Positions 35,050 to 44,254 of a stretch of DNA of 56,314 nucleotides are shown in pieces; position 1 is the first letter of the stretch, and the number at the start of each line of letters is the position of its first letter. A program made the translations under genes and the position numbers. Below the pieces are notes generated by a model, which saw only the letters and a program-made list of their open reading frames with translations, was not told the origin of the DNA and did no database searches. The stretch is from Magnetospirillum molischianum DSM 120. GTDB taxonomy: Bacteria > Pseudomonadota > Alphaproteobacteria > Rhodospirillales > Magnetospirillaceae. The stretch spans positions 38,551 to 94,864 of the forward strand of contig NZ_CAHP01000035.1 in NCBI RefSeq assembly GCF_000294655.1, read 5' to 3'.

Positions 35050-36101
35050 AGGGGACCGGCGGACTGAGCCGTCGCATCATCCGATCCATGGTTTCCCTGG
35101 CCCTGGGCACCACCGTGCTGACGGTGATGGGATCCTACGCCTTTTATACCCTGTGGTTCTTCCTCTCCCCGTCAAGCTTTCCCGGTCCCGACGGCGGCAG
35201 TTGGTTTCCCACGCCGTTGGAATGGGGATGGATGGCGCTGACCGCTCTGCTGGCGCTGGCGTTGGCGGTGTCCTCAGCGCTCGGACTGGCGCGGCGAATC
35301 CTCGTGCCGCTTAATTCCGTGGCCGAAAGCCTGCGTCAGGTGGCACAGGGCGACCTGTCGGTACGGGCCAGCACAGACGACCACTCTTTGGGCGAAGCGG
35401 CGCGGCTGGTGCGCGACTTCAACGCCATGGCTGAACGCCTGGAACGCATGGAGCGGGAACGCCAGTTCTGGAACGCGGCCATCGCCCACGAATTACGAAC
35501 GCCGGTCACGGTGTTGCGCGGACGCCTGCAAGGGCTAACCGAGGGCGTGTTCGAACCGGCCCCCGCGCTGTTCCGCTCTTTGCTGACGCAGGTCGAGGGA
35601 TTGGGCCGACTGATCGAGGATCTGCGGCTGGTCGGACTGGCGGAGAACGGCCGCCTGGAGGTGCAGCGGGAACTGACCGACCTGTCCAAGGAAGTGGCGG
35701 CGGTGGTTCAGGCGTTCGAGCCAAGCCTGGCTGAAGGGGGATTCTCGCTGTCCTGCCTGCTGGAGACCCGGCCGGTACCGTGCGATCCCGTCAGAATCCG
35801 CCAAGCCTTACTGGCATTGCTGGAGAATGCGCTGCACCACGCCACCCCCGGCCCTTTGCGCATTCAGGTGCGAAACGAGCACGGGCGGTGCCATCTGCTG
35901 GTCGAGGATAGCGGTCCCGGTGTGCCCGAAGTGTTGAGCCGCCAGATCTTCGAAGCGTTCCAGCGCGGCGAGCCTCACGGCCGGGGGAGCGGCCTGGGGC
36001 TGGCCGTCGTCCAGGCCATCGCCCGCGTTCATGGCGGCGACGTGACCTGTGGCCCGTCCACTCTGGGCGGAACCGCTTTCGATCTGTACTGGCCCGCTTG
36101 A
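35046..36101 (+). CDS. Sensor histidine kinase, BaeS-like
   Basis: This 351-aa membrane kinase starts with TTG 35046, overlapping the regulator stop (TTGA) behind GGGAGAGG. Two membrane helices (about residues 14-40 and 60-85) bracket a very short periplasmic loop of about 20 residues, so ligand sensing may be within the membrane. HAMP follows (RRILVPLNSVAESLRQVAQG). The HisKA site His148 is in AAIAHELRTPV, and the ATPase domain has ALLENALHHATPG and GRGSGLGLAVVQAI. It partners with the upstream regulator. Confidence 0.93.
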   Translation: MKGTGGLSRRIIRSMVSLALGTTVLTVMGSYAFYTLWFFLSPSSFPGPDGGSWFPTPLEWGWMALTALLALALAVSSALGLARRILVPLNSVAESLRQVAQGDLSVRASTDDHSLGEAARLVRDFNAMAERLERMERERQFWNAAIAHELRTPVTVLRGRLQGLTEGVFEPAPALFRSLLTQVEGLGRLIEDLRLVGLAENGRLEVQRELTDLSKEVAAVVQAFEPSLAEGGFSLSCLLETRPVPCDPVRIRQALLALLENALHHATPGPLRIQVRNEHGRCHLLVEDSGPGVPEVLSRQIFEAFQRGEPHGRGSGLGLAVVQAIARVHGGDVTCGPSTLGGTAFDLYWPA

Positions 36102-36268
36102 AGCGTATGTCCCTTTCCATCCTTACCGATTGGTGCTTGCCCTGCGGGAAATCGCCATGACGATGGTACGATGAGTCTTAAATCCGCTCAAAGGCCGCGA
36201 AGTAGGCACGCTTTTTAGACAGCAGATGCTTCATGATCCGTCCCCCGTGTCTGTCCCAGCGAAGGGGT
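36102..36268. other. Convergent gap
   Basis: This is the 167-base space between the sensor kinase and the end of the Ter operon on the opposite strand. It contains no gene. A convincing intrinsic terminator with stem and T-tract is not seen on either strand. Confidence 0.5.
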
Positions 36269-37759
36269 TCAGCCGTTCACCAACTGCACCTGGACCAACC
36301 TGCCGCCGTCCTCGTGGGACAGCAGGAACTGGCTTCCGTCCGTCAGCTTGACATGCCCGCCGATCGGGATGTCCTTCTTGGAGGCGACGTCTTGCATCTG
36401 GGGCATCCCCTCGTTCACGAGAAACCAGTCGCCCTGGTGGAGTTGGAAGTAACCCACCCGTTTCTTCTGGTCGGGCGTCAGTTTTTCGTTCGGGAAGACC
36501 TTGCGGCTGACGTGCCACGGGAACAGGGACTGGCCGTCCCAGACCATCACCCGGTGGTTGTCGGGTTGGTACGAGCCGCTGTGGCGGCTGGAGTATAGAT
36601 TGAGCACGGGGAGCTTGCCCTTGTACGCGGCACCACAATAGGGGCACTTGGGCTTGGTCGAGTTGTCGAACACGTACCAACCCATCTCGCAGTTGGCGGA
36701 GCAGGGCTGGATCATGTCGATGGTCCGCACCAGAGCGTTTTCCCACTCGTCCGCCGTGGGACGGCGCTGCGGCTCGTGCAGGCCATCGACGAATGCCTTG
36801 CGGAACAGTTCGGCCAGCAGCGGCCCCGCGATGGTGTATGGCATCTTGGACGGGTCGCCCCACGGGAGCTGAGCCTTGGAGATCTGGTCGGCCTTCACGC
36901 GGTTGGCCGCGTCGGTGGGGTGCTCAACGAACAGGGCCTTCGTGCCCATCGCGAGTTCCTCATCCTTCGTCGCGTCCATGTCATGCACCTTCCCGCCCCG
37001 CAGGGGGTGCCGGTAGAACAGGTACATGTAGATCAGGACCGCGAGGGCGTGCCTGTCCGTCAGCGTGGACGGCAGCTTCCGGTTCGGGTCAGACTTCTCA
37101 AGGTGCTGGGTGGCGATGACCTCGGGCGCGATGAAGTCGGGCGTCCCGACCACATCTGGCGGAAACTTACCGGGGACGACCAGACCATCGATATCGATCA
37201 CGCAGGCGTTGCCCGTGGACGGGTCGATCAGCACGTTTTTGTAGGACAGGTCGGAGTGGGCGAGGCCGGCCGCGTGCAAGCGCCGCACCGCCCGGCTGAT
37301 CATCAGGCAGATCCGGAGGTGGGTCAGCCACGACCCCTTTTCCTGCGGGGCAAGGAATTTCGAGCGGTTGGACGCGCTCGCGAACCACTTCCCTTCCTTC
37401 TCCTTTCCCTTGATGCCTAGCATGTCGTTGTTCACAGACCCGTGGGAAAAGAAGAAGTGCTTGGCGTACACAGGGGCCACGACGCCCAAGCGGCCGTCCT
37501 TTTCGACGACCGCCGTCGGCCAGCAGAACAAGTCTTTCCAGTATTCGCCGCCTTCCTTCTCGAAAATGCCCTCACGGTACATGCCGACGATGGACTTGAG
37601 ACGTTCCTTGCCCTGGTAGTCGAGCTGATCCCGGAAGAAGGCGACGACGTAGGAGCGGTCAGGGCTGAAGTAAACATCCTTCATGCCGCCCTGTCCGATG
37701 ATCTCGTCCGTGTACTCGACCAGCTGCCCGTCCTGGGTCTTAAGCTTAATTACAGTCAT
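36269..37759 (-). CDS. Ter-associated protein kinase with zinc-ribbon
   Basis: This 496-aa protein is a eukaryotic-like Ser/Thr kinase of the TerY-P triad known in tellurium-resistance stress systems. The glycine loop is GQGGMKDVYF (22-31). The catalytic loop reads HSDLSYKNVLID (168-179) and the metal-binding triplet is DID (189-191) in place of DFG. The usual VAIK lysine is not visible: the strand reads VVAFF. A C-terminal region has CSANCEMG...CPYCGAAY, a four-cysteine zinc ribbon, then a beta-rich tail. It is the last gene of the operon, after the PP2C gene. Confidence 0.88.
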   Translation of the reverse strand: MTVIKLKTQDGQLVEYTDEIIGQGGMKDVYFSPDRSYVVAFFRDQLDYQGKERLKSIVGMYREGIFEKEGGEYWKDLFCWPTAVVEKDGRLGVVAPVYAKHFFFSHGSVNNDMLGIKGKEKEGKWFASASNRSKFLAPQEKGSWLTHLRICLMISRAVRRLHAAGLAHSDLSYKNVLIDPSTGNACVIDIDGLVVPGKFPPDVVGTPDFIAPEVIATQHLEKSDPNRKLPSTLTDRHALAVLIYMYLFYRHPLRGGKVHDMDATKDEELAMGTKALFVEHPTDAANRVKADQISKAQLPWGDPSKMPYTIAGPLLAELFRKAFVDGLHEPQRRPTADEWENALVRTIDMIQPCSANCEMGWYVFDNSTKPKCPYCGAAYKGKLPVLNLYSSRHSGSYQPDNHRVMVWDGQSLFPWHVSRKVFPNEKLTPDQKKRVGYFQLHQGDWFLVNEGMPQMQDVASKKDIPIGGHVKLTDGSQFLLSHEDGGRLVQVQLVNG

Positions 37760-37770
37760 GCCATGCTCCT

Positions 37771-39537
37771 TCAGGGCACCAGGACGGCAAGGGTTCGGTC
37801 GTCATGGTTCCCAGGGGACCAGAAGTCCAGCCAATCCAGGAACTGCTTGTCCATTGCCGCGTTCTGCCGGGAGAAGTCCACCGCCGTGGACAGGTCACCG
37901 TTCCAGAACTCCACCCATTTCGCCGGGTCCCCGAACACGTTGTCGGTCGGGAATTTCGGGTCGGAGATGCCGTCGGTCATCAGGACGACCGCCGTGAAGT
38001 CCTTGCGGACGTCGAAGAAGATCCTCTTCGCCACCTCGTCGAAGCCACCCGAGAACTCGGACTTCTGAAGGAAGCGGGTCTGCCCGGCGAACTCGCCACT
38101 GTCGGGCAGCGTGAGGTTCGTCAGGGAGCCGTCGCGAACGTCGAAGACCGCCGCCCCGCCGTCGCCGACCGAGAACCCTGCGACGAACCATCCCTCGGGG
38201 ATCTTGTGGACTACGCCCACGATGAGGGTGGTCGAGAAGGCGGACGCCTTCTCGACCTTAGAGGCTGCCTCCTCCTCGATAGCCTTGGCTGCGTTGAAGG
38301 CGGCGGTTGCCAGGGACTGGTAGAGTTGGCTCTTGATCTGAACGCCCGCGTCGGGGTTGCCCTGCAGGTGGGCGGGGACGAGCTTGGCCAGATGCGGGGT
38401 GACGTGATCGTCGAGCAACTTGGGCAGCTCGCGGAGGACCGTATCGACAGCGACCTTAGATCCGCGGCGGGAGTATTTCGCGCTGCCTGCCCCGTCGGCC
38501 ACCACGGCGATGTGCCAGCCGCCTGGGCCGTTGGCCAGAAGGCCGAAGTCATCGTCGCGGAACGTGCCGTCCTTGGCGTGGGAGCGGCCGCGCTTACTCG
38601 CCGCGACACAGAGGAGGTCACCCTCCGTCTGGCCGAAGGCCTCGTCGGGCTTCCAAAACGGGTCGCTGCGGTCGCTGTCCTTGGATACCCAGAGCGATTT
38701 CGGGTCGGGGATCACGGCTAGATTGGCTGCGACCTCGCACCGTTTGCCGTGTAGGAGTCCCTGCAGGCGGACGACGAAATCGCCGCTGGACGTGGGGACG
38801 CCCTTCAGGAGACCAGAAGCATCGTCCAGGGTCAGGCCAGAGCCGCCGGCGTCCTCCAGCCTCAGGCCCTTAAGCCCGTCGATCTCGACCACCCCTTCGT
38901 AGGCCTCGTTCGCTCTGGCGTTCTTCAGATAGGCCGTCTTCTTGACCGTCTCGATGGGCATCGCGGCGATGTTCTCCGAGACTGCGGACCGCACGGGCAC
39001 GGCGGGGATGCCGCCCGGCTGGGGGACGGAGAGCGCAGGCTCCGGGGCAGGTGCTTGGGGAGCAGCCATAGCCGGGACGGGGGACGACCCTGCATCCAGC
39101 GCGGGGCGTTCCGGCGGGTGGGCGTCTCCCTCTGTCCCCAGGGGGTGGGGGGGCGTCTCGGCGGTCATGGGGACCTTCTCAGGCGGGAGGAGAGCCTTGA
39201 ATTCCTCGGTCGGCACATACTTGGTGGCGCCGGGCATGGGGTCAGGGACGGGGGCGGACTGGATCCCCGACTTGAGAACCGGAAAGGCCTGGGGCCTCGC
39301 CTGCTGCCCAGGAGCGGCATCGCTGGGCTGTGCCTCGGCCTGCTTCTTGGCGCGGATCGCCGCCAATTCCTTTTCGTAAAGGTCCATGATCAGGTGAATG
39401 CGCCTGGATTCGGGGGATAGCCCCGTGAGCCCTAGGAAACCATCGCCCGGATCGGGGACACCTTCGACCTTCGCCAGTTGCATGAAGTTGATGAGCGTGG
39501 CCTTGAGGGCTCGGGACAGCGTGTAGTCTTGGTTCAT
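37771..39537 (-). CDS. PP2C-type protein phosphatase (TerY-P triad)
   Basis: This 588-aa protein starts at ATG 39537, overlapping the stop of the VWA gene; the longer upstream frame is antisense to its zinc domain. Residues 1-75 are helical, and about 85-220 are a low-complexity Pro/Ala-rich linker. A small beta domain (about 225-315) and a PP2C domain (about 335-585) follow. PP2C metal motifs are SHAKDGTFRDDDFGL, VVADGAGSAKYSRRG, SVGDGGAAVF and LMTDGISDPKF. It is expected to reverse the phosphorylation made by the kinase encoded 11 bases downstream. Confidence 0.9.
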   Translation of the reverse strand: MNQDYTLSRALKATLINFMQLAKVEGVPDPGDGFLGLTGLSPESRRIHLIMDLYEKELAAIRAKKQAEAQPSDAAPGQQARPQAFPVLKSGIQSAPVPDPMPGATKYVPTEEFKALLPPEKVPMTAETPPHPLGTEGDAHPPERPALDAGSSPVPAMAAPQAPAPEPALSVPQPGGIPAVPVRSAVSENIAAMPIETVKKTAYLKNARANEAYEGVVEIDGLKGLRLEDAGGSGLTLDDASGLLKGVPTSSGDFVVRLQGLLHGKRCEVAANLAVIPDPKSLWVSKDSDRSDPFWKPDEAFGQTEGDLLCVAASKRGRSHAKDGTFRDDDFGLLANGPGGWHIAVVADGAGSAKYSRRGSKVAVDTVLRELPKLLDDHVTPHLAKLVPAHLQGNPDAGVQIKSQLYQSLATAAFNAAKAIEEEAASKVEKASAFSTTLIVGVVHKIPEGWFVAGFSVGDGGAAVFDVRDGSLTNLTLPDSGEFAGQTRFLQKSEFSGGFDEVAKRIFFDVRKDFTAVVLMTDGISDPKFPTDNVFGDPAKWVEFWNGDLSTAVDFSRQNAAMDKQFLDWLDFWSPGNHDDRTLAVLVP

Positions 39538-40613
39538 CCCCGCCCCCTTCCGATGTCGAAGCCCTCGCCAGCCTCGGCCGTGCCGTACATTCCGGTCTTG
39601 CCGCACCAAGGGCACGTCTGCTCGCCGCCGCCCTCGACGCAATGAATCCGCCCACAGCCGCACACCGCCATGGCAAACTGGACCCCGCAATGCGGGCAGT
39701 TCGGCTGGCCGATCAGGTCGTCGGAGCTGACTGACTGGCCGCTACCGACGCCGTCGGACAGGTCGAAGTAGCTGCTCTTCACCGGGACGGCCGTGTCCAG
39801 AGCGTAACGGCGGGTTTTGAGAAGTTGGGACAAGACCGGGTCCGTCGTCTCGATCCGCCCCATGTGCCGTTCATACTTGACCACGTACGGCAGCTTCTTC
39901 TTGGAGCACTTGCCGACAAACACCGCGTAGCGATCGTCCACACCCGCGAACGGGGTCAGCCCCTCGGACGCCTCGACAGGGGCGAGCAAGCCCGGTTCGG
40001 CCTTGGCGAGGCTGACCTTCCCGTCCTGCCCCGCGCTGACGCTGCGACTCTGGCTCTGGATCGACATCGAGATCCACTTGATGAAGCGAGCGAACGCGTC
40101 CGGGGCGGAGTCGTTGAAGACCACCACCTCGTCGGTTATCTGCTTCAGCAGGGCGTGGTCGGCACCGCTACCGATGGACACGGCGACCATGTTGACCCGC
40201 TTTCGATACGAGCGATCCCACCGTTCGACGGCCTTCGCGACGTCGTCCGTGGGGTGTCCGTCCGTCAGCAGGAAGACGATGGGCCGCCAGTCGCCCTTGC
40301 GGTCTGGGGTGGTGGTGACCACCGTTCGGTCGATCTCGTCCATCAGGTGGGACAGAGCAGCCCCCAGGGCGGTGCCGCCGCCGACGGGAAGCTCCGGGGG
40401 GTGGAAGGCGAAGAGCTCGGTGAGCTGTGTCACCGTCCGTGGCTTTCCCGCGAACGCGATCACGGAGAGGAACGCGGTCTCAAGGGCGTACGGATCCTTG
40501 CGCAGGGTGGACACAACGGCCCCGATGCCCGCCTCAAGCTTGTACAGGTTCTCCCCGACCATCGACTCGGAGACGTCGACGAGAAAGAAGATCGGCAGCC
40601 GACGCATCGTCAT
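39534..40613 (-). CDS. VWA-domain protein with C-terminal zinc-finger region (TerY-like)
   Basis: This 359-aa protein has an N-terminal von Willebrand A domain with an intact MIDAS (FLVDVSESMVGENLYKLEAG, then GGGTALGAAL and LLTDGHPTDD). Its C-terminal half holds a TerY-C type metal-binding region with paired cysteines: NCPHCGVQFAMAVCGCGRIHCVEGG and QTCPWCGKTG, likely two zinc ribbons. It forms the adaptor member of the kinase-phosphatase-VWA triad and overlaps the PP2C gene by 4 bases. Confidence 0.9.
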   Translation of the reverse strand: MTMRRLPIFFLVDVSESMVGENLYKLEAGIGAVVSTLRKDPYALETAFLSVIAFAGKPRTVTQLTELFAFHPPELPVGGGTALGAALSHLMDEIDRTVVTTTPDRKGDWRPIVFLLTDGHPTDDVAKAVERWDRSYRKRVNMVAVSIGSGADHALLKQITDEVVVFNDSAPDAFARFIKWISMSIQSQSRSVSAGQDGKVSLAKAEPGLLAPVEASEGLTPFAGVDDRYAVFVGKCSKKKLPYVVKYERHMGRIETTDPVLSQLLKTRRYALDTAVPVKSSYFDLSDGVGSGQSVSSDDLIGQPNCPHCGVQFAMAVCGCGRIHCVEGGGEQTCPWCGKTGMYGTAEAGEGFDIGRGRG

Positions 40614-40620
40614 TCCCCTC

Positions 40621-41256
40621 TTAGAAGACCACCTGGATTTCGGGCGGCGGCGGCGGCAGAGCCACGGTGGTGGTGGTCCCCATCGACTTGTTGCCGCCCG
40701 AGATCGTCGCCGTCACCCACTTGAAGAAGCTCGTGAACCCGGCGCTGTCCATGGTGTCCAGGGACACCACGTGGTCGCACAGGGGCTGGAGATCCTCCTT
40801 GCGGGCCTTAGGGCCGGCAACGCAGCCGATGACGCTGGCGAAGCCGATGGAGCGGATGAGCGGGCACTGCTCCTCGAAGAGTTGGATGTCCGATGGCTTG
40901 CCGTCGGACATCACGAACAGGTATGGAGCCCAGTCGCCCTTCTCCTCGGCCGTGGACCGCTTGATCTCCCGGCGGATACGGGCTCCCAGGGTCTCAAGGG
41001 CGAGACCGAGGTGGGTCGGGCCGGACTGGGGGGTGGTGATCACCGGCACCTGTAGTTCGTCCAGGGCCGTAAGCGGGACCACAACCTTGGCGTCCGAATC
41101 GAACGTGATGATGCTGACATGCACCGTCTCCAGGGCGTGCGGGTCCTGGCGCAGGGCGCTGACCATGACTCGGATGCCCGTGTTGACGGCCTCGATCGGC
41201 TCGCCCCGCATGGAGCCGGACGTGTCGAGCAGCAAATAGACCGGAAGCCTTCTCAC
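40621..41256 (-). CDS. terY: TerY-like VWA-domain protein
   Basis: This 211-aa single VWA domain starts MRRLPVYLLLDTSGSMRGEPIEAVNTG. The MIDAS residues are DTSGS (11-15), a threonine in GPTHLGLAL and the SDGKP loop. It ends with a Pro-rich tail (VALPPPPPEIQVVF) like the next paralogue at 41289, with which it shares about half its residues by eye. TerY proteins bind metal through the MIDAS and are thought to bring partners together at TerD complexes. It lies 32 bases from the first TerY gene. Confidence 0.93.
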   Translation of the reverse strand: MRRLPVYLLLDTSGSMRGEPIEAVNTGIRVMVSALRQDPHALETVHVSIITFDSDAKVVVPLTALDELQVPVITTPQSGPTHLGLALETLGARIRREIKRSTAEEKGDWAPYLFVMSDGKPSDIQLFEEQCPLIRSIGFASVIGCVAGPKARKEDLQPLCDHVVSLDTMDSAGFTSFFKWVTATISGGNKSMGTTTTVALPPPPPEIQVVF

Positions 41257-41288
41257 GCGTCCCTCCCCTCTTCTTCAGGCGGCTTCGT

Positions 41289-41924
41289 TCAGACCAGAGT
41301 GATCTGGGGCGGGGGCGGGGGCAGTTCGCTGATCTCGCTGGACTCGGCCTTGGTGAGGTCAACCTTCTTGGACGAGGTCGAGATCGAGGCGGAGACCCAC
41401 TTGAAGAACGCGCCGATGGTCGAGGAATCGGCGGTGTCGAGCGACACGACGACTTCGGTGATCTGCTTCAGGATCTTCGTGTCGGCCTGCGGGCCGGCCG
41501 CGCAGGCGATCACCATGCCGGTCTTGACCTTGCGGAATTCGTTCAGGCCCTTCTCCCAGTCGTCGGTGGGCTGGCCATCGGTCATAATGAACACGAGCGG
41601 TTTCCAGTCGCCCTTCTCCTCGGCGGTGGTCTTCTTGACCTCGCGCTCGATGCACTCTTTGACCACCTTTAGTGCGTCGCCCAGCGAGGTCGTGGAGCCA
41701 GCCTCTACGGTCGGGGGCTGGAACGCCATCAACTCGGTCAGCGGAACGACCTGGCGGGCCTTCTCGTCGAAGACGATCACGGACAGGAAGGCGGTCTCAA
41801 GGGCGTAGGGGTCGGTCCGCAGGGTGCTGACGAGCATCTGCATGCCGTTGCGGACGGCCTCGATAGGCTCACCGTGCATGGAGCCGGAGACATCAAGGAC
41901 GAGGTAGACGGGAAGGCGGCGCAT
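41289..41924 (-). CDS. terY: TerY-like VWA-domain protein
   Basis: This is the first of three consecutive VWA genes, 211 aa, starting at ATG 41924 behind AGGAGAAAGG. The longer frame upstream overlaps terD and is rejected. The domain opens with VYLVLDVSGSMHGEPIEAVRNG. The MIDAS includes DVSGS, TTSLGDALK and MTDGQPTDD, and the tail is the same Pro-rich PPPPPQITLV. The TerY tandem duplication is common in these operons. It sits between terD and the second terY. Confidence 0.93.
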   Translation of the reverse strand: MRRLPVYLVLDVSGSMHGEPIEAVRNGMQMLVSTLRTDPYALETAFLSVIVFDEKARQVVPLTELMAFQPPTVEAGSTTSLGDALKVVKECIEREVKKTTAEEKGDWKPLVFIMTDGQPTDDWEKGLNEFRKVKTGMVIACAAGPQADTKILKQITEVVVSLDTADSSTIGAFFKWVSASISTSSKKVDLTKAESSEISELPPPPPQITLV

Positions 41925-41952
41925 TAGCCTTTCTCCTATTTCTTTGCTTGGT

Positions 41953-42531
41953 TCAGGCCACGTCGATGCCGTACTGGGCGCACATGGCGGCGAGGCCGCC
42001 AGAGTATCCCTGGCCGACGGCCCGGAACTTCCAGTCCTCGTTATGACGGTAGATCTCGCCAAAGATCATCGCGGTCTCGGTCGAGTAATCTTCGGAAAGG
42101 TCGTAGCGGGCGATCTCTTTGTCCGTCTCATCGTTGACGATGCGGATGAAGGCGTTCTTGACCTGCCCGAAATTCTGCTTCCTGCCTTCGGCGTCGTGGA
42201 TGGTGACGGTGACCGCCACGGTCTGAACGTCCGCAGGGAGGAGGTCGAGGTCAACCTTGATCGCTTCGTCGTCGCCGTCGCCACTGCCGGTCTTATTGTC
42301 GCCGGTGTGCTCGACCGAGCCGTCGATAGACTTCAGGTTGTTGTAGAAGATGAATGCCTTCTCGTTCGGGACCTTGTGGTTCGACCCGAGCATAAACGCC
42401 GAGGCGTCCAGGTCGAAGTCGGCACCGTCGGTGGAACGGGCATCCCAGCCGAGGCCGATCAGTATCCTCTTGAGACCGGGCTCGCTCTTGGACAGGCTGA
42501 CGTTTCCGCCCTTGCTCAACGAAATGGCCAT
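41953..42531 (-). CDS. terD: TerD-family calcium-binding stress protein
   Basis: This 192-aa TerD protein starts at ATG 42531; a GTG three codons earlier is possible. Family marks are [35 protein letters not shown] and the acidic Ca-binding loop [15 protein letters not shown]. The C-terminal part has [35 protein letters not shown] and [10 protein letters not shown]. It closely resembles the TerD at 46122, so one is a duplicate. It is located after terC and before the terY pair. Confidence 0.96.
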   Translation of the reverse strand: MAISLSKGGNVSLSKSEPGLKRILIGLGWDARSTDGADFDLDASAFMLGSNHKVPNEKAFIFYNNLKSIDGSVEHTGDNKTGSGDGDDEAIKVDLDLLPADVQTVAVTVTIHDAEGRKQNFGQVKNAFIRIVNDETDKEIARYDLSEDYSTETAMIFGEIYRHNEDWKFRAVGQGYSGGLAAMCAQYGIDVA

Positions 42532-42552
42532 GTTCTTCACCTACCTCCCGTT

Positions 42553-42714
42553 TCAGGCCAGCACGACCGTTGGGTGGTCGGCCAGCTCAAGCATCGCCCC
42601 GTCATTGGGCATCTTCCTGTAGCTCCAAACGCAGCCCTCCACGTCGGCGAGCCAATACCTTCACCCGCCGTGCCTTCTCCGACCCAGTGTCAGGTCGAAG
42701 TCGAAGACAGCCAC
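42553..42714 (-). other. Possible small ORF with in-frame TGA between terC and terD
   Basis: In this 180-base gap the minus strand reads VAVFDFDLTLGRRRHGG from GTG 42714. It then has a TGA (42663-42661), then continues in the same frame RYWLADVEGCVWSYRKMPND and GAMLELADHPTVVLA to a stop at 42553. Both halves look protein-like. It may be a small gene broken by a nonsense change, or two short fragments by chance. I do not recognise a family. No SECIS-type hairpin was looked for beyond sight. Confidence 0.35.
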
Positions 42715-42723
42715 CCTGAAGCA

Positions 42724-43776
42724 TTAGGCCACGTCCTCCGGCTCCCGCTCGGCCTTGGCCGCCTCGGGTGCCTTGTCCTTCTCCGGCCAGGCGAACGACG
42801 CGACGATGCCGGCGGCCAGCGTGCCGAGGACGATCAATAGGCTTGTGTTGGCGGAAATGTGGATGAAGTCCCAGCCGAAGACGTGTTCTCCAGACTGGAG
42901 CGTCAGCTTGAACGCGATGAAGAACAGCAGGCAGATGACCGCCTTCTCCAAATGCACGAGGTACTTGGTCAACGCCGCGAGCACGAAGTACAACGAGCGG
43001 AGGCCGAGGACGGCGAAGATCATGGCCGCGTAGACCAGCAGCGGCTCCTGGGTGACCGCGATCACGGCCGGAACCGAGTCGAACGCGAACATCACGTCCG
43101 ACGTCTCTATCGCCATCAGGCACAGGAAGGCCGGAGTGGCGAACACCGCCGAGTCCTTGGCAAGCTTGATCGTGGGATCCGACTTGGCGAGGTCCTTCAC
43201 GATGGCCCGGGTGACGAAGAACCTCTCCGCGTGCAGGCGGGGGAAGATCGGCATCACCTTCTCGGTCATCTTCACCGACCAGTGCTCGGCGTAATCGGTG
43301 ATCTCCTCGTCGTCCCCGCCGGACTTGAGCATCTTCCAACCCGACCAGGCGACGATCGCGGCAAAGACAAAGCCGACCCAAGGGGCGAGCATGAACAGGC
43401 CGGTTCCCGCCGCAACGAAGATAGCGCGGAAGACCAGGGCGCCGATGATGCCCCAGTACAGGATGCGGTGCTGGAGGGCACCCTTGATACCGAACGACGC
43501 GAAGATCGCCATGAAGACGATCAGGTTATCGACGGAGAGCGACTTCTCCAGCGCGACGCCCGCGAGATACAGGTCCGCCCAATGCTTGTCGAAACGGAAC
43601 CAAAGATAGCCGTAGAACGCCACCGCCAGGCTGATCCAGAAGCCGGACCAGAGGCTGGCGTCGCGGACGGTGATCTCCGTGGTCTTCCGATGGGCGAACA
43701 GGTCCATGAAGACCGACAGGCCTATGGCCGCGAAGAAGATTATGATCGTCTCGATCGGGAAGCCGAAATGGGCCAT
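42724..43776 (-). CDS. terC: TerC-family membrane protein
   Basis: This 350-aa integral membrane protein has about 8-9 helices. TerC marks are EKSLSVDNLIVFMAIFASFGI and SDVMFAFDSVPAVIAVTQEPLLVYAAMIFAVLGLR, with membrane-embedded aspartates thought to bind metal ions. The C-terminal tail is charged (EAAKAEREPEDVA). TerC, with TerB, anchors the Ter complex at the inner membrane and is linked to metal handling. The ATG 43776 follows a GACCAGGA region 13 bases after terB. Confidence 0.96.
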   Translation of the reverse strand: MAHFGFPIETIIIFFAAIGLSVFMDLFAHRKTTEITVRDASLWSGFWISLAVAFYGYLWFRFDKHWADLYLAGVALEKSLSVDNLIVFMAIFASFGIKGALQHRILYWGIIGALVFRAIFVAAGTGLFMLAPWVGFVFAAIVAWSGWKMLKSGGDDEEITDYAEHWSVKMTEKVMPIFPRLHAERFFVTRAIVKDLAKSDPTIKLAKDSAVFATPAFLCLMAIETSDVMFAFDSVPAVIAVTQEPLLVYAAMIFAVLGLRSLYFVLAALTKYLVHLEKAVICLLFFIAFKLTLQSGEHVFGWDFIHISANTSLLIVLGTLAAGIVASFAWPEKDKAPEAAKAEREPEDVA

Positions 43777-43789
43777 AGGGAAGTCCTGG

Positions 43790-44242
43790 TCAGAGGTTGA
43801 AGTCGGAGGGGTTCAGACCGAGCTCGGAGCACATGCGGCGGACGACCGCCATCTCCTTTTCGTCGAAATCGCCGTCGGCTGCACCGATGGCGCAGCAGAC
43901 ACGGACAACCAATTGGGCCTGCGGCTTACCGCGGAACTTGCCCACGGCCTGCATGACCTCGCCGACGCCGATCGTGTTGTCGAACTCGAACTTCTCGACG
44001 TACTTCTGGAAGATCTTGATGACGTCCCCGGAGTCGAAGACCTTGAGCTGGTCGGAGGTCTGCAGGAAGCCCATCATCTTCTGCTTCTCCTCCGACGAAA
44101 CCTTGCCGTCCGCGTAGGCGACTAGGGCGCAGCCGGCGACCACGGCCTCAAGCAGGTCCTTCGACTTGAACTTCGTGATCTCAGTGTTCATCGCATCCCG
44201 GGCCTCGGTGACATTCTTCTTCAGCCAATCCGCGAACGACAT
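43790..44242 (-). CDS. terB: TerB-family protein
   Basis: This 150-aa helical protein is the tellurite-resistance TerB. Two acidic metal-binding motifs are present, AYADGKVSSEEKQKM (about 42-56) and GAADGDFDEKEMAVV, arranged as a pseudo-repeat. The N-terminus MSFADWLKKNVTEARDAMN is typical. It interacts with TerC at the membrane in characterised systems. It lies between terA and terC with short gaps on both sides and has a GAAGGAGA ribosome site. Confidence 0.96.
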   Translation of the reverse strand: MSFADWLKKNVTEARDAMNTEITKFKSKDLLEAVVAGCALVAYADGKVSSEEKQKMMGFLQTSDQLKVFDSGDVIKIFQKYVEKFEFDNTIGVGEVMQAVGKFRGKPQAQLVVRVCCAIGAADGDFDEKEMAVVRRMCSELGLNPSDFNL

Positions 44243-44254
44243 CTGTGTTCTCCT

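Noticed and set aside
42553..42714. Selenocysteine reading of the in-frame TGA
   Set aside because: No SECIS hairpin was identified after the TGA and no selenoprotein family is recognised; a nonsense change is simpler.
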